24,531 nt of DNA. It comes from Clostridium sp. CAG:167 (GTDB lineage Bacteria; Bacillota; Clostridia; Lachnospirales; Lachnospiraceae). The notes under the pieces were generated by a model. The model worked only from the letters and a program-made list of their open reading frames with translations, was not told the DNA's origin and ran no database searches. Shown piece after piece: positions 1-7,609 of the stretch. The DNA is taken from assembly GCA_000433735.1 (NCBI GenBank), contig HF998345.1, positions 35,604 through 60,134 on the forward strand. Reading direction: 5' to 3'. The position numbers and the translations under genes are program-made. The stretch's first letter is position 1, and every line of letters starts with the position of its first letter.

Positions 1-1044
1 ATGACGCCAGCGGCACAGTGCTTCCGCACCTGCCAGCGTATAAGTTTTCAAATTTACTTTGGGCTGGTAATACACAAGGAACTCCTCTGTCTCCAGTGCA
101 TTTCTAAACTCATTTTCTATATTTTTCTTCCGTACCATTTCTTGCATCATCGGTTTGTCAAAAAAGACATAGGCACTGTGGCTGTCTGTAGATGCCACAT
201 GATAAGCCGCCGTGATACGGTCCATAATATCAGTAGGATTCAGACTTTCTTCCAGCCCCGGGATCTCATAATATCCGGCAGTAGTCTCGATCAGTACATG
301 TTCTTCACTGCCCTGCTCATAATAAATCCCGGTGCGTTTCAAATATTCCATCACAGAACCCAGGCACTGCTTCTCAAACACAACCGTAAAGTTGTCTCCA
401 TTGATACGGCATACGTACCCTCTGTCTCCCAGCATATGTTGTAACCCGGTAGAAAACTGTCGCATGATATGGGTTCCAATATCTCTTCCCACCTGCTGGT
501 TGATAATGGAAAAACGCTTCAAATTATAGTAACAGGCAATGTATCTGCCTGCCACTTCTCTCTCAAGGAGTTCATCCAGTTTCTTCATAAAGAACTTATA
601 ATTGTAAATACCAATGGTACTGTCCCGATAAGCCAGTTCTTCTGCCATTCTGGATACACGCTCTCTTGTGTAAAAGACAAACAACATTCTGGCCATGACA
701 TCCACATGATTGATCTCTTCTTTGGTCCATACGGCATTTCCCTCATATGGAAAGATGTTGATCACAACTACACTTCCTTCTTCCGTAACTTCCCGGTAAG
801 ATTTTTTTTCATTTTTATCCGGCATACCCTTCTGATAAGTAGTACTCTGATTACCAATCTGGCGTATTTCCTGGTGTACAGAAGCATAAAACTCTATCTG
901 CACTTTGGCAACTCGCAGAAAAGAGCACAACGGATCCATCGCCGCCTCCATGCGGTCGTATGGAAGTTTTCCTCCTTGAAAATCCCCCATGTTTACTAAA
1001 AAACCCTCTAACGCTTTTGTATACTCACTGGCATCAAAGGTCAT
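1..1044 (-). CDS. GGDEF/EAL cyclic-di-GMP signalling protein, C-terminus outside window
   Basis: I translated this frame by hand; 348 residues are visible and the frame is open at base 1. Residues 1-130 form a GAF-like or otherwise unassigned sensory region. Residues 135-300 resemble a GGDEF domain, but the signature reads NGDNF (about 215-219), so diguanylate cyclase activity is doubtful. An EAL phosphodiesterase domain begins near residue 305, with YYQPKV (325-330) and the EAL triplet at 341-343 inside AEALCRW. Its remaining catalytic residues lie beyond the window. The ATG at 1044 is preferred to the ATG at 1050 because AGGAGG ends 7 bases before it and directly abuts the other. The start overlaps the end of the upstream PocR gene by 11 bases, which implies translational coupling. 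Likely role (inference): cyclic-di-GMP breakdown or binding. The domain call is firm; the activity is not. Confidence 0.85.
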   Translation of the reverse strand, partial: MTFDASEYTKALEGFLVNMGDFQGGKLPYDRMEAAMDPLCSFLRVAKVQIEFYASVHQEIRQIGNQSTTYQKGMPDKNEKKSYREVTEEGSVVVINIFPYEGNAVWTKEEINHVDVMARMLFVFYTRERVSRMAEELAYRDSTIGIYNYKFFMKKLDELLEREVAGRYIACYYNLKRFSIINQQVGRDIGTHIMRQFSTGLQHMLGDRGYVCRINGDNFTVVFEKQCLGSVMEYLKRTGIYYEQGSEEHVLIETTAGYYEIPGLEESLNPTDIMDRITAAYHVASTDSHSAYVFFDKPMMQEMVRKKNIENEFRNALETEEFLVYYQPKVNLKTYTLAGAEALCRWRH

Positions 1045-2296
1045 CCTCATTCCTCCTAATCTCTAACTGTGGCAGACTCATAGTAAAGCAAGTCCCTTTG
1101 CCCTCTTCTGATTCCACTTTCATCTCACCGGCCATCTGCTTGACCATCACTCCAAATACAGTCATTCCCTCCACCTTATGGTAGCATGAATTTTCCGAAG
1201 CACTCTGTCCCTGTTCCAGACAGGCTCGCATCTGTTCTAAGGCAGGTTCCGGAATCACAGTTTTCTCGCTGATCACTCGAACACAGACCATCACACCGTA
1301 GCCGTACGGTTCTGCCGACATTTTTATCCATATGCAGTCCTTGGAAAAACGGCATCCATATTCCAGCTGCTTGCTGATCAGCATACCAATGCGGCCCTTG
1401 TCTCCAAAAAGCCACTGAGGCACGGAAGAATCTATTTCTATCCGGTACTCTCCTTCGAATTCTTTTGCCCGGATCTCTGCATTCAACCGTATCTCTTCCA
1501 TCATGTCTCTGACATTGTAAACCTCTTCCCTTAACTGGATGTTACCAAGCGAAATATTCAGATATTCCTCTGTATCCTGTATATCCGATATAATGTCATA
1601 CGCCTTGATATTTACTAATTTCAATATTTCTTTGAAAGAGTCCGGCATTCCCGCTTTATCAATATCTTTAAAATGGTGGTTCCAGCGCAGGATTTCTTTT
1701 TTCATCTTGATCATATGCTGCACCGCATAGCGGGCTTTGGCACGGGAATTCTGCTCCAGTTCTATGCTCTTATGCAGTGCCATATAGTTGTGGTATGCCA
1801 TTTGCGAAATAATGGCTGCGATTTCTTCCAGATACTGTACACTCTTGTTAATGTAGTCTCTGTCTAATAACTGGACCTTGCGGGAGGCCGCTACATACTC
1901 TTCCGGATCAATTCCCAGTTCTTTCGCCACTTCCCGGATACTTCCCTCATCCAATGGGCCTGTCCGCACCTGGCCTCCGATGAAGCAGCCTATCATCTCA
2001 TCATTTAACATAATAGGTGCTGCAAAATCCACCAGACCCGCATGGCAGAAATAAGTGGTAGCCTTTCCTGACTGCAGAGTACACACAGCACCTTTTTTGT
2101 CGCAGGCTTCACAGCGCCTGTTACCTAATACAGATCCATTGCGGGTGTACTTCATACAAAATTCAGAGAATCCGCTTCCCACTGTGATGGGTGCTCCTTC
2201 CGGATTGGTTGTAATGGACGCCATCCCTGTAAATTTTGAAAAACTATCCTGGATCTTCTGCAGGATATCAATTTCTATCAATTCTGTTAATTTCAT
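1034..2296 (-). CDS. PocR-domain sensor with degenerate histidine-kinase-like ATPase domain
   Basis: The protein has 420 residues. Residues about 8-165 match the PocR sensory domain: a cysteine set at C47, C62, C65, C72 and C84, then CHAGLVDF and an IGCFIGGQV segment typical of the family. A helical linker (170-250) follows. Residues 256-410 have the layout of a histidine-kinase ATPase domain, ending in VESEEGKGTCF. The ATP-binding boxes are nevertheless lost: the N-box position reads ISKQLEYGCRFS without the conserved Asn, and no DxGxG or GLGL motif is present. No convincing phospho-acceptor His is seen. It is soluble, with no membrane segment. GGAGG lies 6 bases before the ATG. It sits 24 bases behind glgB and overlaps the GGDEF/EAL gene by 11 bases, so I infer that it acts on or with that protein rather than as a classical kinase. 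Confidence 0.8.
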   Translation of the reverse strand: MKLTELIEIDILQKIQDSFSKFTGMASITTNPEGAPITVGSGFSEFCMKYTRNGSVLGNRRCEACDKKGAVCTLQSGKATTYFCHAGLVDFAAPIMLNDEMIGCFIGGQVRTGPLDEGSIREVAKELGIDPEEYVAASRKVQLLDRDYINKSVQYLEEIAAIISQMAYHNYMALHKSIELEQNSRAKARYAVQHMIKMKKEILRWNHHFKDIDKAGMPDSFKEILKLVNIKAYDIISDIQDTEEYLNISLGNIQLREEVYNVRDMMEEIRLNAEIRAKEFEGEYRIEIDSSVPQWLFGDKGRIGMLISKQLEYGCRFSKDCIWIKMSAEPYGYGVMVCVRVISEKTVIPEPALEQMRACLEQGQSASENSCYHKVEGMTVFGVMVKQMAGEMKVESEEGKGTCFTMSLPQLEIRRNEDDL

Positions 2297-2320
2297 AAAC
2301 TACCTCCAGCGTCTTTGGTT

Positions 2321-4570
2321 CTACGCTTTCTTCCGCTTTACCGCCACTTTTGTACACTGAAATACCTGAACAGATAACGGTGCCAGCCTGATCTCGATGG
2401 AATTTGATTTTCCATCCCATTTTTCTCTTTTAGAGTTTTTCACTCTTGGATTTACATGACCTCCGCCGCCAAATTCTACGGCATCACTATTCAATATTTC
2501 CTTATACTTACCGGCAAAAGGTACTCCTACTTTAAATTTTTCATGATAAACCGGCGTGAAGTTACAGGTGATCAGCAAAGTCTCGTCTTTGCATTTGCGC
2601 AAAAATACAATAACGCTATTGTCCGCATCCAGTGTGCTCAACCACTGAAATCCGGAAGGTTTTGTGTCATTTACATACAACGCCGGATGAGCCTGGTAGA
2701 ACACATTCAGATAGCTGACAAACTGTCTCAATTTTTCATGTCCTGACTCCTGCCCGTCTACCGGATCCAGTAACTGCCAGTCCAGTTCTCTCTCTTCGCT
2801 CCACTCTCTGATCTGACCAAACTCCTGGCCCATAAACAACAGTTTTTTGCCTGGATGAGCCGCCATAAATCCATATGTCAGCCGGAGTGTGCTTAATTTA
2901 TCTTGATGATCCCCCGGAATCTTTCCATACATAGATCCCTTTCCGTGGACCACTTCGTCATGACTTAACACCAGCATGAAATTTTCTGAATACTGGTACA
3001 GCATGCTCATGGTAAGCATTCCATGGCGTCCCTTTCGAAACAGGGGATCTGTCTGTATATATTCCAGATAATCATTCATCCAGCCCATGTTCCATTTAAA
3101 ATCAAATCCCAGACCGCCGTCGGACACAGCCCCTGTTACTTGAGGCCAGGCCGTTGATTCTTCTGCGATGGTCATTACACCACTTTTTTCTTTATGTATA
3201 CAATCATTAATATGCTGCAGGAAGGCAATGGCCTCCAGGTTTTCATTACCGCCGTACATATTGGCAACCCATTCACCATCCTGTTTACCATAATCCAGAT
3301 ACAGCATAGATGCTACCGCATCCATACGGATGCCGTCTACATGGAACTGACGGATCCAGTACATTGCATTGGCTGTCAGGAAATTCACTACTTCATTTCT
3401 GCCGTAATTATAGATCAGGGTTCCCCAGTGAGGATGCTCTCCCTGTCTCGGGTCCAGATGTTCGAACAAGCAAGTTCCATCGAATCTCGCCAGACCATGC
3501 TGGTCTTTCGGGAAATGAGCCGGTACCCAATCAAGGATCACACCAATATCATGCTGATGCATATAATCTACAAAGTATGCAAAATCATCCGGTGTTCCAT
3601 AACGGGCTGTAGGTGCATAGTAGCCTGTCACCTGATACCCCCAGGAACCATCAAAAGGATGCTCCATCACCGGCATCAGTTCTACATGGGTATATCCCAT
3701 TTTTTCACAGTACTCACACAGCAAAGGTGCCATCTCCTTGTATGTATAGAAGCAGTCCCTCTCTTCTCTTCCTGCAAGCTTTGGTTTCTTAAAGGCCCCC
3801 AGTGCCACTTCGTACACCAGCACCGGTTCTTTTTCACTGTTCCATTTACTCCGTCTGGCAAGCCATTTCTCATCTTTCCAGCTGTATTTTGTCAGATCCC
3901 ATACCACACTGGCTGTAGCCGGTCTGAGTTCTGCATAGTTTGCAAAAGGATCTGCTTTTAACACCCGGTTGCCGGTACTCTGGTAAATAGAAAATTTATA
4001 CAGATCTCCTTTTCCCACTCCCGGAACAAACAGTTCATAAATCCCTGCCGGTTCCCTCTTGATCATGGGATGGGCATCTTCCCTCCACTGGTTAAAATCG
4101 CCAACTACACTGACGGCTCTCGCATTTGGTGCCCACACTGCAAAATAAGTGCCTTCCGCCCCATCTCTTGTCATAGGATGAGCTCCCAGTTTATCATAAA
4201 TAGTATCATGGCAGCCGTTTATGAATTTTTCCATATCCATGCCGTCAATAAGGGAATCCATAGCATATGCATCCGGCACTTCTCTTCGTTTTCCCTTTTT
4301 TTCAACCATAAATACATATTCCGGAATTTTGCGTCCGGGGATCAGTACCCCATAATATCCCTGCTGGTCCGCCTCTTCCATTTTGTATTCTTTTTTCGCT
4401 CCCGCCACTCTCACAGCAACTGAATCAACCTCAGGAAAATAGGCTGTGACCAGTACATGAGAACGGTCTGCCATCCGTGCCCCCAGCACATCCTGCGGCC
4501 TTGAACACTCTCCATATTCCAGCGCCTCAATCTCCGGCCACTGCATAAAATCATCTAATTTGGGTGCCAT
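2321..4570 (-). CDS. glgB: 1,4-alpha-glucan branching enzyme
   Basis: GlgB (EC 2.4.1.18, GH13) cuts alpha-1,4 glucan chains and re-attaches them through alpha-1,6 bonds during cytoplasmic glycogen synthesis. The 749-residue length fits the family form that carries an extra N-terminal domain. The order is N-terminal beta domains (1-130), a CBM48-like module (about 135-225, with TYFAVWAPNA and VGDFNQW), the catalytic barrel, and a C-terminal beta domain. Catalytic residues are visible: nucleophile D417 in DGIRMDAV, acid/base E470 in IAEEST, and D538 in SHDEVVHGK. Their spacing equals that of the E. coli enzyme. CAGGAGGAG precedes the ATG. No other glycogen genes are present; it lies 21 bases downstream of the DUF1015 gene and upstream of the PocR sensor, and probably shares a transcript with both. 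Confidence 0.97.
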   Translation of the reverse strand: MAPKLDDFMQWPEIEALEYGECSRPQDVLGARMADRSHVLVTAYFPEVDSVAVRVAGAKKEYKMEEADQQGYYGVLIPGRKIPEYVFMVEKKGKRREVPDAYAMDSLIDGMDMEKFINGCHDTIYDKLGAHPMTRDGAEGTYFAVWAPNARAVSVVGDFNQWREDAHPMIKREPAGIYELFVPGVGKGDLYKFSIYQSTGNRVLKADPFANYAELRPATASVVWDLTKYSWKDEKWLARRSKWNSEKEPVLVYEVALGAFKKPKLAGREERDCFYTYKEMAPLLCEYCEKMGYTHVELMPVMEHPFDGSWGYQVTGYYAPTARYGTPDDFAYFVDYMHQHDIGVILDWVPAHFPKDQHGLARFDGTCLFEHLDPRQGEHPHWGTLIYNYGRNEVVNFLTANAMYWIRQFHVDGIRMDAVASMLYLDYGKQDGEWVANMYGGNENLEAIAFLQHINDCIHKEKSGVMTIAEESTAWPQVTGAVSDGGLGFDFKWNMGWMNDYLEYIQTDPLFRKGRHGMLTMSMLYQYSENFMLVLSHDEVVHGKGSMYGKIPGDHQDKLSTLRLTYGFMAAHPGKKLLFMGQEFGQIREWSEERELDWQLLDPVDGQESGHEKLRQFVSYLNVFYQAHPALYVNDTKPSGFQWLSTLDADNSVIVFLRKCKDETLLITCNFTPVYHEKFKVGVPFAGKYKEILNSDAVEFGGGGHVNPRVKNSKREKWDGKSNSIEIRLAPLSVQVFQCTKVAVKRKKA

Positions 4571-4591
4571 AAACTCCTCCTGTTTCTATGA

Positions 4592-5827
4592 TCAAATCTG
4601 ATGAATAAACAGACCACTTCTTAACTTCGGCTCAAACCAGGTAGATTTCGGCGGCATCAAAAGATTCTGGTCCGCCACATCAAACAGTTCTGTAATGGAT
4701 GTAGGATACATGGAAAAAGATACTTTCATCCCTTCCTTTACCTTTTTCTCCAGTTCAGAAAGTCCACGGATTCCTCCGATAAATTCAATGCGTTCATCGG
4801 TTCTCGGGTCTTGAATTCCCAAAACCGGGTTCAACAGGTAATCCTGGAGTACCGCCACATCCAGTCTGCCTACTGCATCTTTTCCTTCGTACAGATTTTC
4901 CTTTGCTTTCAAAACATACCAGCCGTCTTCCAGATACATTCCAAAAGTTCCTTTTTCCTGTGGTCTGACCTGGCCGGATACTTTTTCTACTTCAAAATTT
5001 TCTTTGATCTTCTCTAAAAATTCCGGAACAGTAAGTCCGTTTAAGTCTGTCACACTTCTATTATAATCCATAATCATCAATTGGTCATGTGGAAATAACA
5101 CAGAAAGGAAAAAATTATACTCTTCTTTTCCTGTGTGGGCAGGATTTTCTTTTCTGCGCTTCAATCCTACTTTCACTGCAGACGCCGCCCTGTGGTGTCC
5201 ATCCGCAATATAGATCTGGTTCAGGTTCTCAAAGGCCTTACGGATTGCTTCCACATCCTCCGGATCACTCATCTTCCACACGCGGTGTTTCACACCGTCT
5301 ACCGCTGTAAAATCGTAAACCGGCTCCTTTTCCTTGTTTGCCTCTACCCGTTTGTTAATGGCATCCTGAGCCCGGTAAGCCAAAAAGATCGGGCCTGTCT
5401 GGGCACTGCATGTATCCACATGGGTGATGCGGTCGATTTCTTTGTCTTCTCTCGTATTTTCGTGCTTTTTGATTACATTATTTACATAATCGTCTACGCT
5501 GGCACAGGCCACTAACCCGGTCTGGGCCCGTCCATTCATGGTTAATTCATAAATATAATAGGCTTCACTGTCGTCTTTTTCATAGATTCCCCTGGCAATC
5601 TCCTCATTCAGAATTTCTTTCGCCTTCTGGTACACTTCCGGTGCGTATGTATCTACGGAATCATCAAAATTGGTCTCCGCCCGATCGATTTTTAAAAAAG
5701 AAAGGGGTTCCCTCTCCACCTCTTTCTTCGCTTCCTGTCGATTATAAACATCATACGGTAATGCAGCTACTCTGTCTGCCACATCCTTTCTTGGTCTTAC
5801 ACATTGAAATGGTCTGATCACTGCCAT
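4592..5827 (-). CDS. DUF1015 family protein
   Basis: The 411-residue protein begins MAVIRPFQCVRP and carries the family hallmarks: ALPYDVYN (22-29), a KKHENTREDKE stretch (120-130) and YIADGHHR (206-213). The DGHHR motif suggests a nucleotide- or phosphate-handling site. From memory, the family has been compared with ParB/Srx-fold free-serine kinases and often lies beside serA or serC in Clostridia. Neither of those genes is present here, so I do not assign that activity. There is no signal peptide or membrane segment, so it should be cytoplasmic. The ATG has AAGGGG 9 bases upstream and the stop lies 21 bases before glgB. Family membership is confident; function is unknown. Confidence 0.85.
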   Translation of the reverse strand: MAVIRPFQCVRPRKDVADRVAALPYDVYNRQEAKKEVEREPLSFLKIDRAETNFDDSVDTYAPEVYQKAKEILNEEIARGIYEKDDSEAYYIYELTMNGRAQTGLVACASVDDYVNNVIKKHENTREDKEIDRITHVDTCSAQTGPIFLAYRAQDAINKRVEANKEKEPVYDFTAVDGVKHRVWKMSDPEDVEAIRKAFENLNQIYIADGHHRAASAVKVGLKRRKENPAHTGKEEYNFFLSVLFPHDQLMIMDYNRSVTDLNGLTVPEFLEKIKENFEVEKVSGQVRPQEKGTFGMYLEDGWYVLKAKENLYEGKDAVGRLDVAVLQDYLLNPVLGIQDPRTDERIEFIGGIRGLSELEKKVKEGMKVSFSMYPTSITELFDVADQNLLMPPKSTWFEPKLRSGLFIHQI

Positions 5828-5851
5828 ATCCTTGTTCCCCTTTCTTCTCTT

Positions 5852-6319
5852 TTATTTACTTCTAAGCCAGTTTACCAGCATCGTAATATGCTGCCATGCG
5901 TCCATAAACAAAGCAGCAATTCCTGCCAGTGCAATTACTTCCATTATAACTACCAGGACAAGCGGCTTCTGTATGGTGATAAACGCAGTCACAAGCGGCA
6001 CAATCCATACCAGGCTCATTCCTGCCAGAATAATAAACAGTCCTGCCACTACTTTGTACTTTTCACAAAATACAACCAGCCTCATGCCTGCCCCCATCTT
6101 CAGCCGCAGAAATGCATAAACTGCCGCCACAACGACATAGATCACACAATAAGCTGTAAAAGCTGGCAGAAGTGCTCTGGCATCGGCACTGATCTCATCC
6201 GGTGCAACAGCCGTGAGCCGTCCTACCAGAATTCCTACAACAGCAACCAGTCCTCCAAAAACAGCAAACAGAATAGCTGCCGTTTTACTGGCTTTTTTTG
6301 AATTCAAAAATTCCTTCAT
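5852..6319 (-). CDS. Small four-helix membrane protein of unknown function
   Basis: The 155-residue protein has four strongly hydrophobic segments at about 13-33, 52-72, 90-110 and 118-140, separated by short charged loops, with a lysine-rich N-terminus. It should therefore be an integral inner-membrane protein. I recognise no catalytic motif and cannot name a family. The frame is open further upstream (to 6385), but that stretch overlaps nth. ATG 6319 is chosen because GGAAGGA lies about 6 bases ahead of it and MKEFLNSKK is a natural start. It lies 26 bases after nth and 24 bases before the DUF1015 gene, and both spacings fit one operon. Confidence 0.75.
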   Translation of the reverse strand: MKEFLNSKKASKTAAILFAVFGGLVAVVGILVGRLTAVAPDEISADARALLPAFTAYCVIYVVVAAVYAFLRLKMGAGMRLVVFCEKYKVVAGLFIILAGMSLVWIVPLVTAFITIQKPLVLVVIMEVIALAGIAALFMDAWQHITMLVNWLRSK

Positions 6320-6345
6320 ACTTTTCCTTCCTTTATCATATATAT

Positions 6346-6978
6346 TTACGATAGAATTTTCTTGCAGACCTGTGCCAGACAGCATTGCTCACATTTTGGG
6401 TTTCTGGCTGTACATACAGCTCTTCCATGATAAACAAGCCGGTGACAGAAATCACTTCCTTCTTCTCCCGGAATGATCTTCCACAGTTCTTTTTCCACTT
6501 TAGCCGGTTCTTTTATGCCATCCACAAGCCCCATCCGGTTGGTGAGACGGATGCAGTGGGTATCAGTCACAATGGCCGGCCTGCCAAATACATCTCCCAT
6601 AATGAGATTAGCGCTTTTTCTGCCCACTCCCGGCAGTTTCAGCAACTTGTCAAAGTCTTCCGGCACCTGTCCGTCATATTCCTCCACCAGCATCTTCATA
6701 CATTTATGTATGTCTCTGGCCTTGCTTTTTCCCAGTCCACAGGGTTTTACGATCTCTTCGATTTCTTCCGGTGACGCTTCTGCCAACGCCTGGGGTGATG
6801 GATACTTGGCAAAAAGATCTTTTACCACAATATTCACTCTGGCATCGGTACACTGGGCTGCCAGCCTGACACTTACAAGAAGTTTCCATGCCTCATCGTA
6901 CTGGAGAGTACAGTCTGCCAGCGGGTATTCTTCAGCCAGCAGATCCAGTATCTGTCTGGCTCTCTGTTTTTTGGTCAT
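6346..6978 (-). CDS. nth: Endonuclease III (base-excision repair DNA glycosylase/AP lyase)
   Basis: Nth removes oxidised pyrimidines and nicks the abasic site. The 210-residue length is normal for the family. The helix-hairpin-helix LPGVGRKSA (115-123) carries the catalytic lysine K121, and the catalytic aspartate is D139 in VTDTH. The 4Fe-4S ligands follow the family spacing: C189, C196, C199 and C205 (C-x6-C-x2-C-x5-C), with an additional Cys at 200. The ATG has GAGTGAGG 8 bases upstream. The gene begins 10 bases after engB, so it is probably co-transcribed with it. Confidence 0.97.
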   Translation of the reverse strand: MTKKQRARQILDLLAEEYPLADCTLQYDEAWKLLVSVRLAAQCTDARVNIVVKDLFAKYPSPQALAEASPEEIEEIVKPCGLGKSKARDIHKCMKMLVEEYDGQVPEDFDKLLKLPGVGRKSANLIMGDVFGRPAIVTDTHCIRLTNRMGLVDGIKEPAKVEKELWKIIPGEEGSDFCHRLVYHGRAVCTARNPKCEQCCLAQVCKKILS

Positions 6979-6988
6979 CTATATTACC

Positions 6989-7588
6989 TCACTCTATGGT
7001 GATCTCGTTTACAAAATAATCAATGTATTCCCAGATTTCTTCTTTTCCATCCCGGTTCAGGGCTGAGAACGGAAGAATCGGTGTCTCTTTATCCGCTCCC
7101 AGGGTCTTTCGGATCAAAGCAATCTGCTTATCTTTTGCTCCTTTACTGATCTTGTCCGCTTTCGTGGCGATAATCAGTGGATTGAACCCTTTTTCGTATA
7201 AAAGTCTGTACATTTCCACATCTTTTTTAGATGGCTCATGGCGGATATCGATCAGGAGAAATACAACCCGGAGAGCCTCCGATGTATCCAGATATGTTTC
7301 AATCATTTTCATCCATTTGGCCGCCAGTTCCTTTGACACTTTGGCATAACCATATCCCGGCAGATCCACCATGTAACACAGATCATTTACATTGTAATAA
7401 TTGATGGTCTGGGTTTTTCCCGGCTGCGCCGAAATCCTGGCCATGGATTTACGGTTCCACAGCACATTCAGCAGGGAAGACTTACCTACATTGGATCTTC
7501 CCCAAAATGCCATCTCCAATTTTTTATGCTGCGGCAGTGTGCTGGTAATACCGCACACTGTCTCTAATTCAAGGGATTTAATAACCAT
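6989..7588 (-). CDS. engB: Ribosome biogenesis GTP-binding protein EngB/YsxC
   Basis: This is an essential-type GTPase that assists large ribosomal subunit assembly in Bacillus (YsxC). The 199-residue protein has a complete G-motif set: G1 GRSNVGKS (30-37), a GKTQT switch (57-61), G3 DLPGYG (75-80), G4 TKAD (142-145) and G5 SAL (175-177). GGAGAG lies 5 bases before the ATG. It follows lon by 21 bases, and the clpX-lon-engB order is typical of Firmicutes. Confidence 0.97.
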   Translation of the reverse strand: MVIKSLELETVCGITSTLPQHKKLEMAFWGRSNVGKSSLLNVLWNRKSMARISAQPGKTQTINYYNVNDLCYMVDLPGYGYAKVSKELAAKWMKMIETYLDTSEALRVVFLLIDIRHEPSKKDVEMYRLLYEKGFNPLIIATKADKISKGAKDKQIALIRKTLGADKETPILPFSALNRDGKEEIWEYIDYFVNEITIE

Positions 7589-7609
7589 GTCATCTCTCCA
7601 TTCTGAAGT

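Noticed and set aside
3194..3961. 255-codon open frame on the plus strand opposite glgB
   Set aside because: It lies wholly antisense to glgB, whose catalytic residues are intact, has no ribosome site, and its translation is low-complexity Ile/His/Cys-rich. The many other plus-strand frames from 1 to 22000 were dropped for the same reason.
6320..6385. N-terminal extension of the membrane protein into nth
   Set aside because: The extra residues overlap the end of nth and lack a ribosome site, while ATG 6319 has GGAAGGA at the proper distance.
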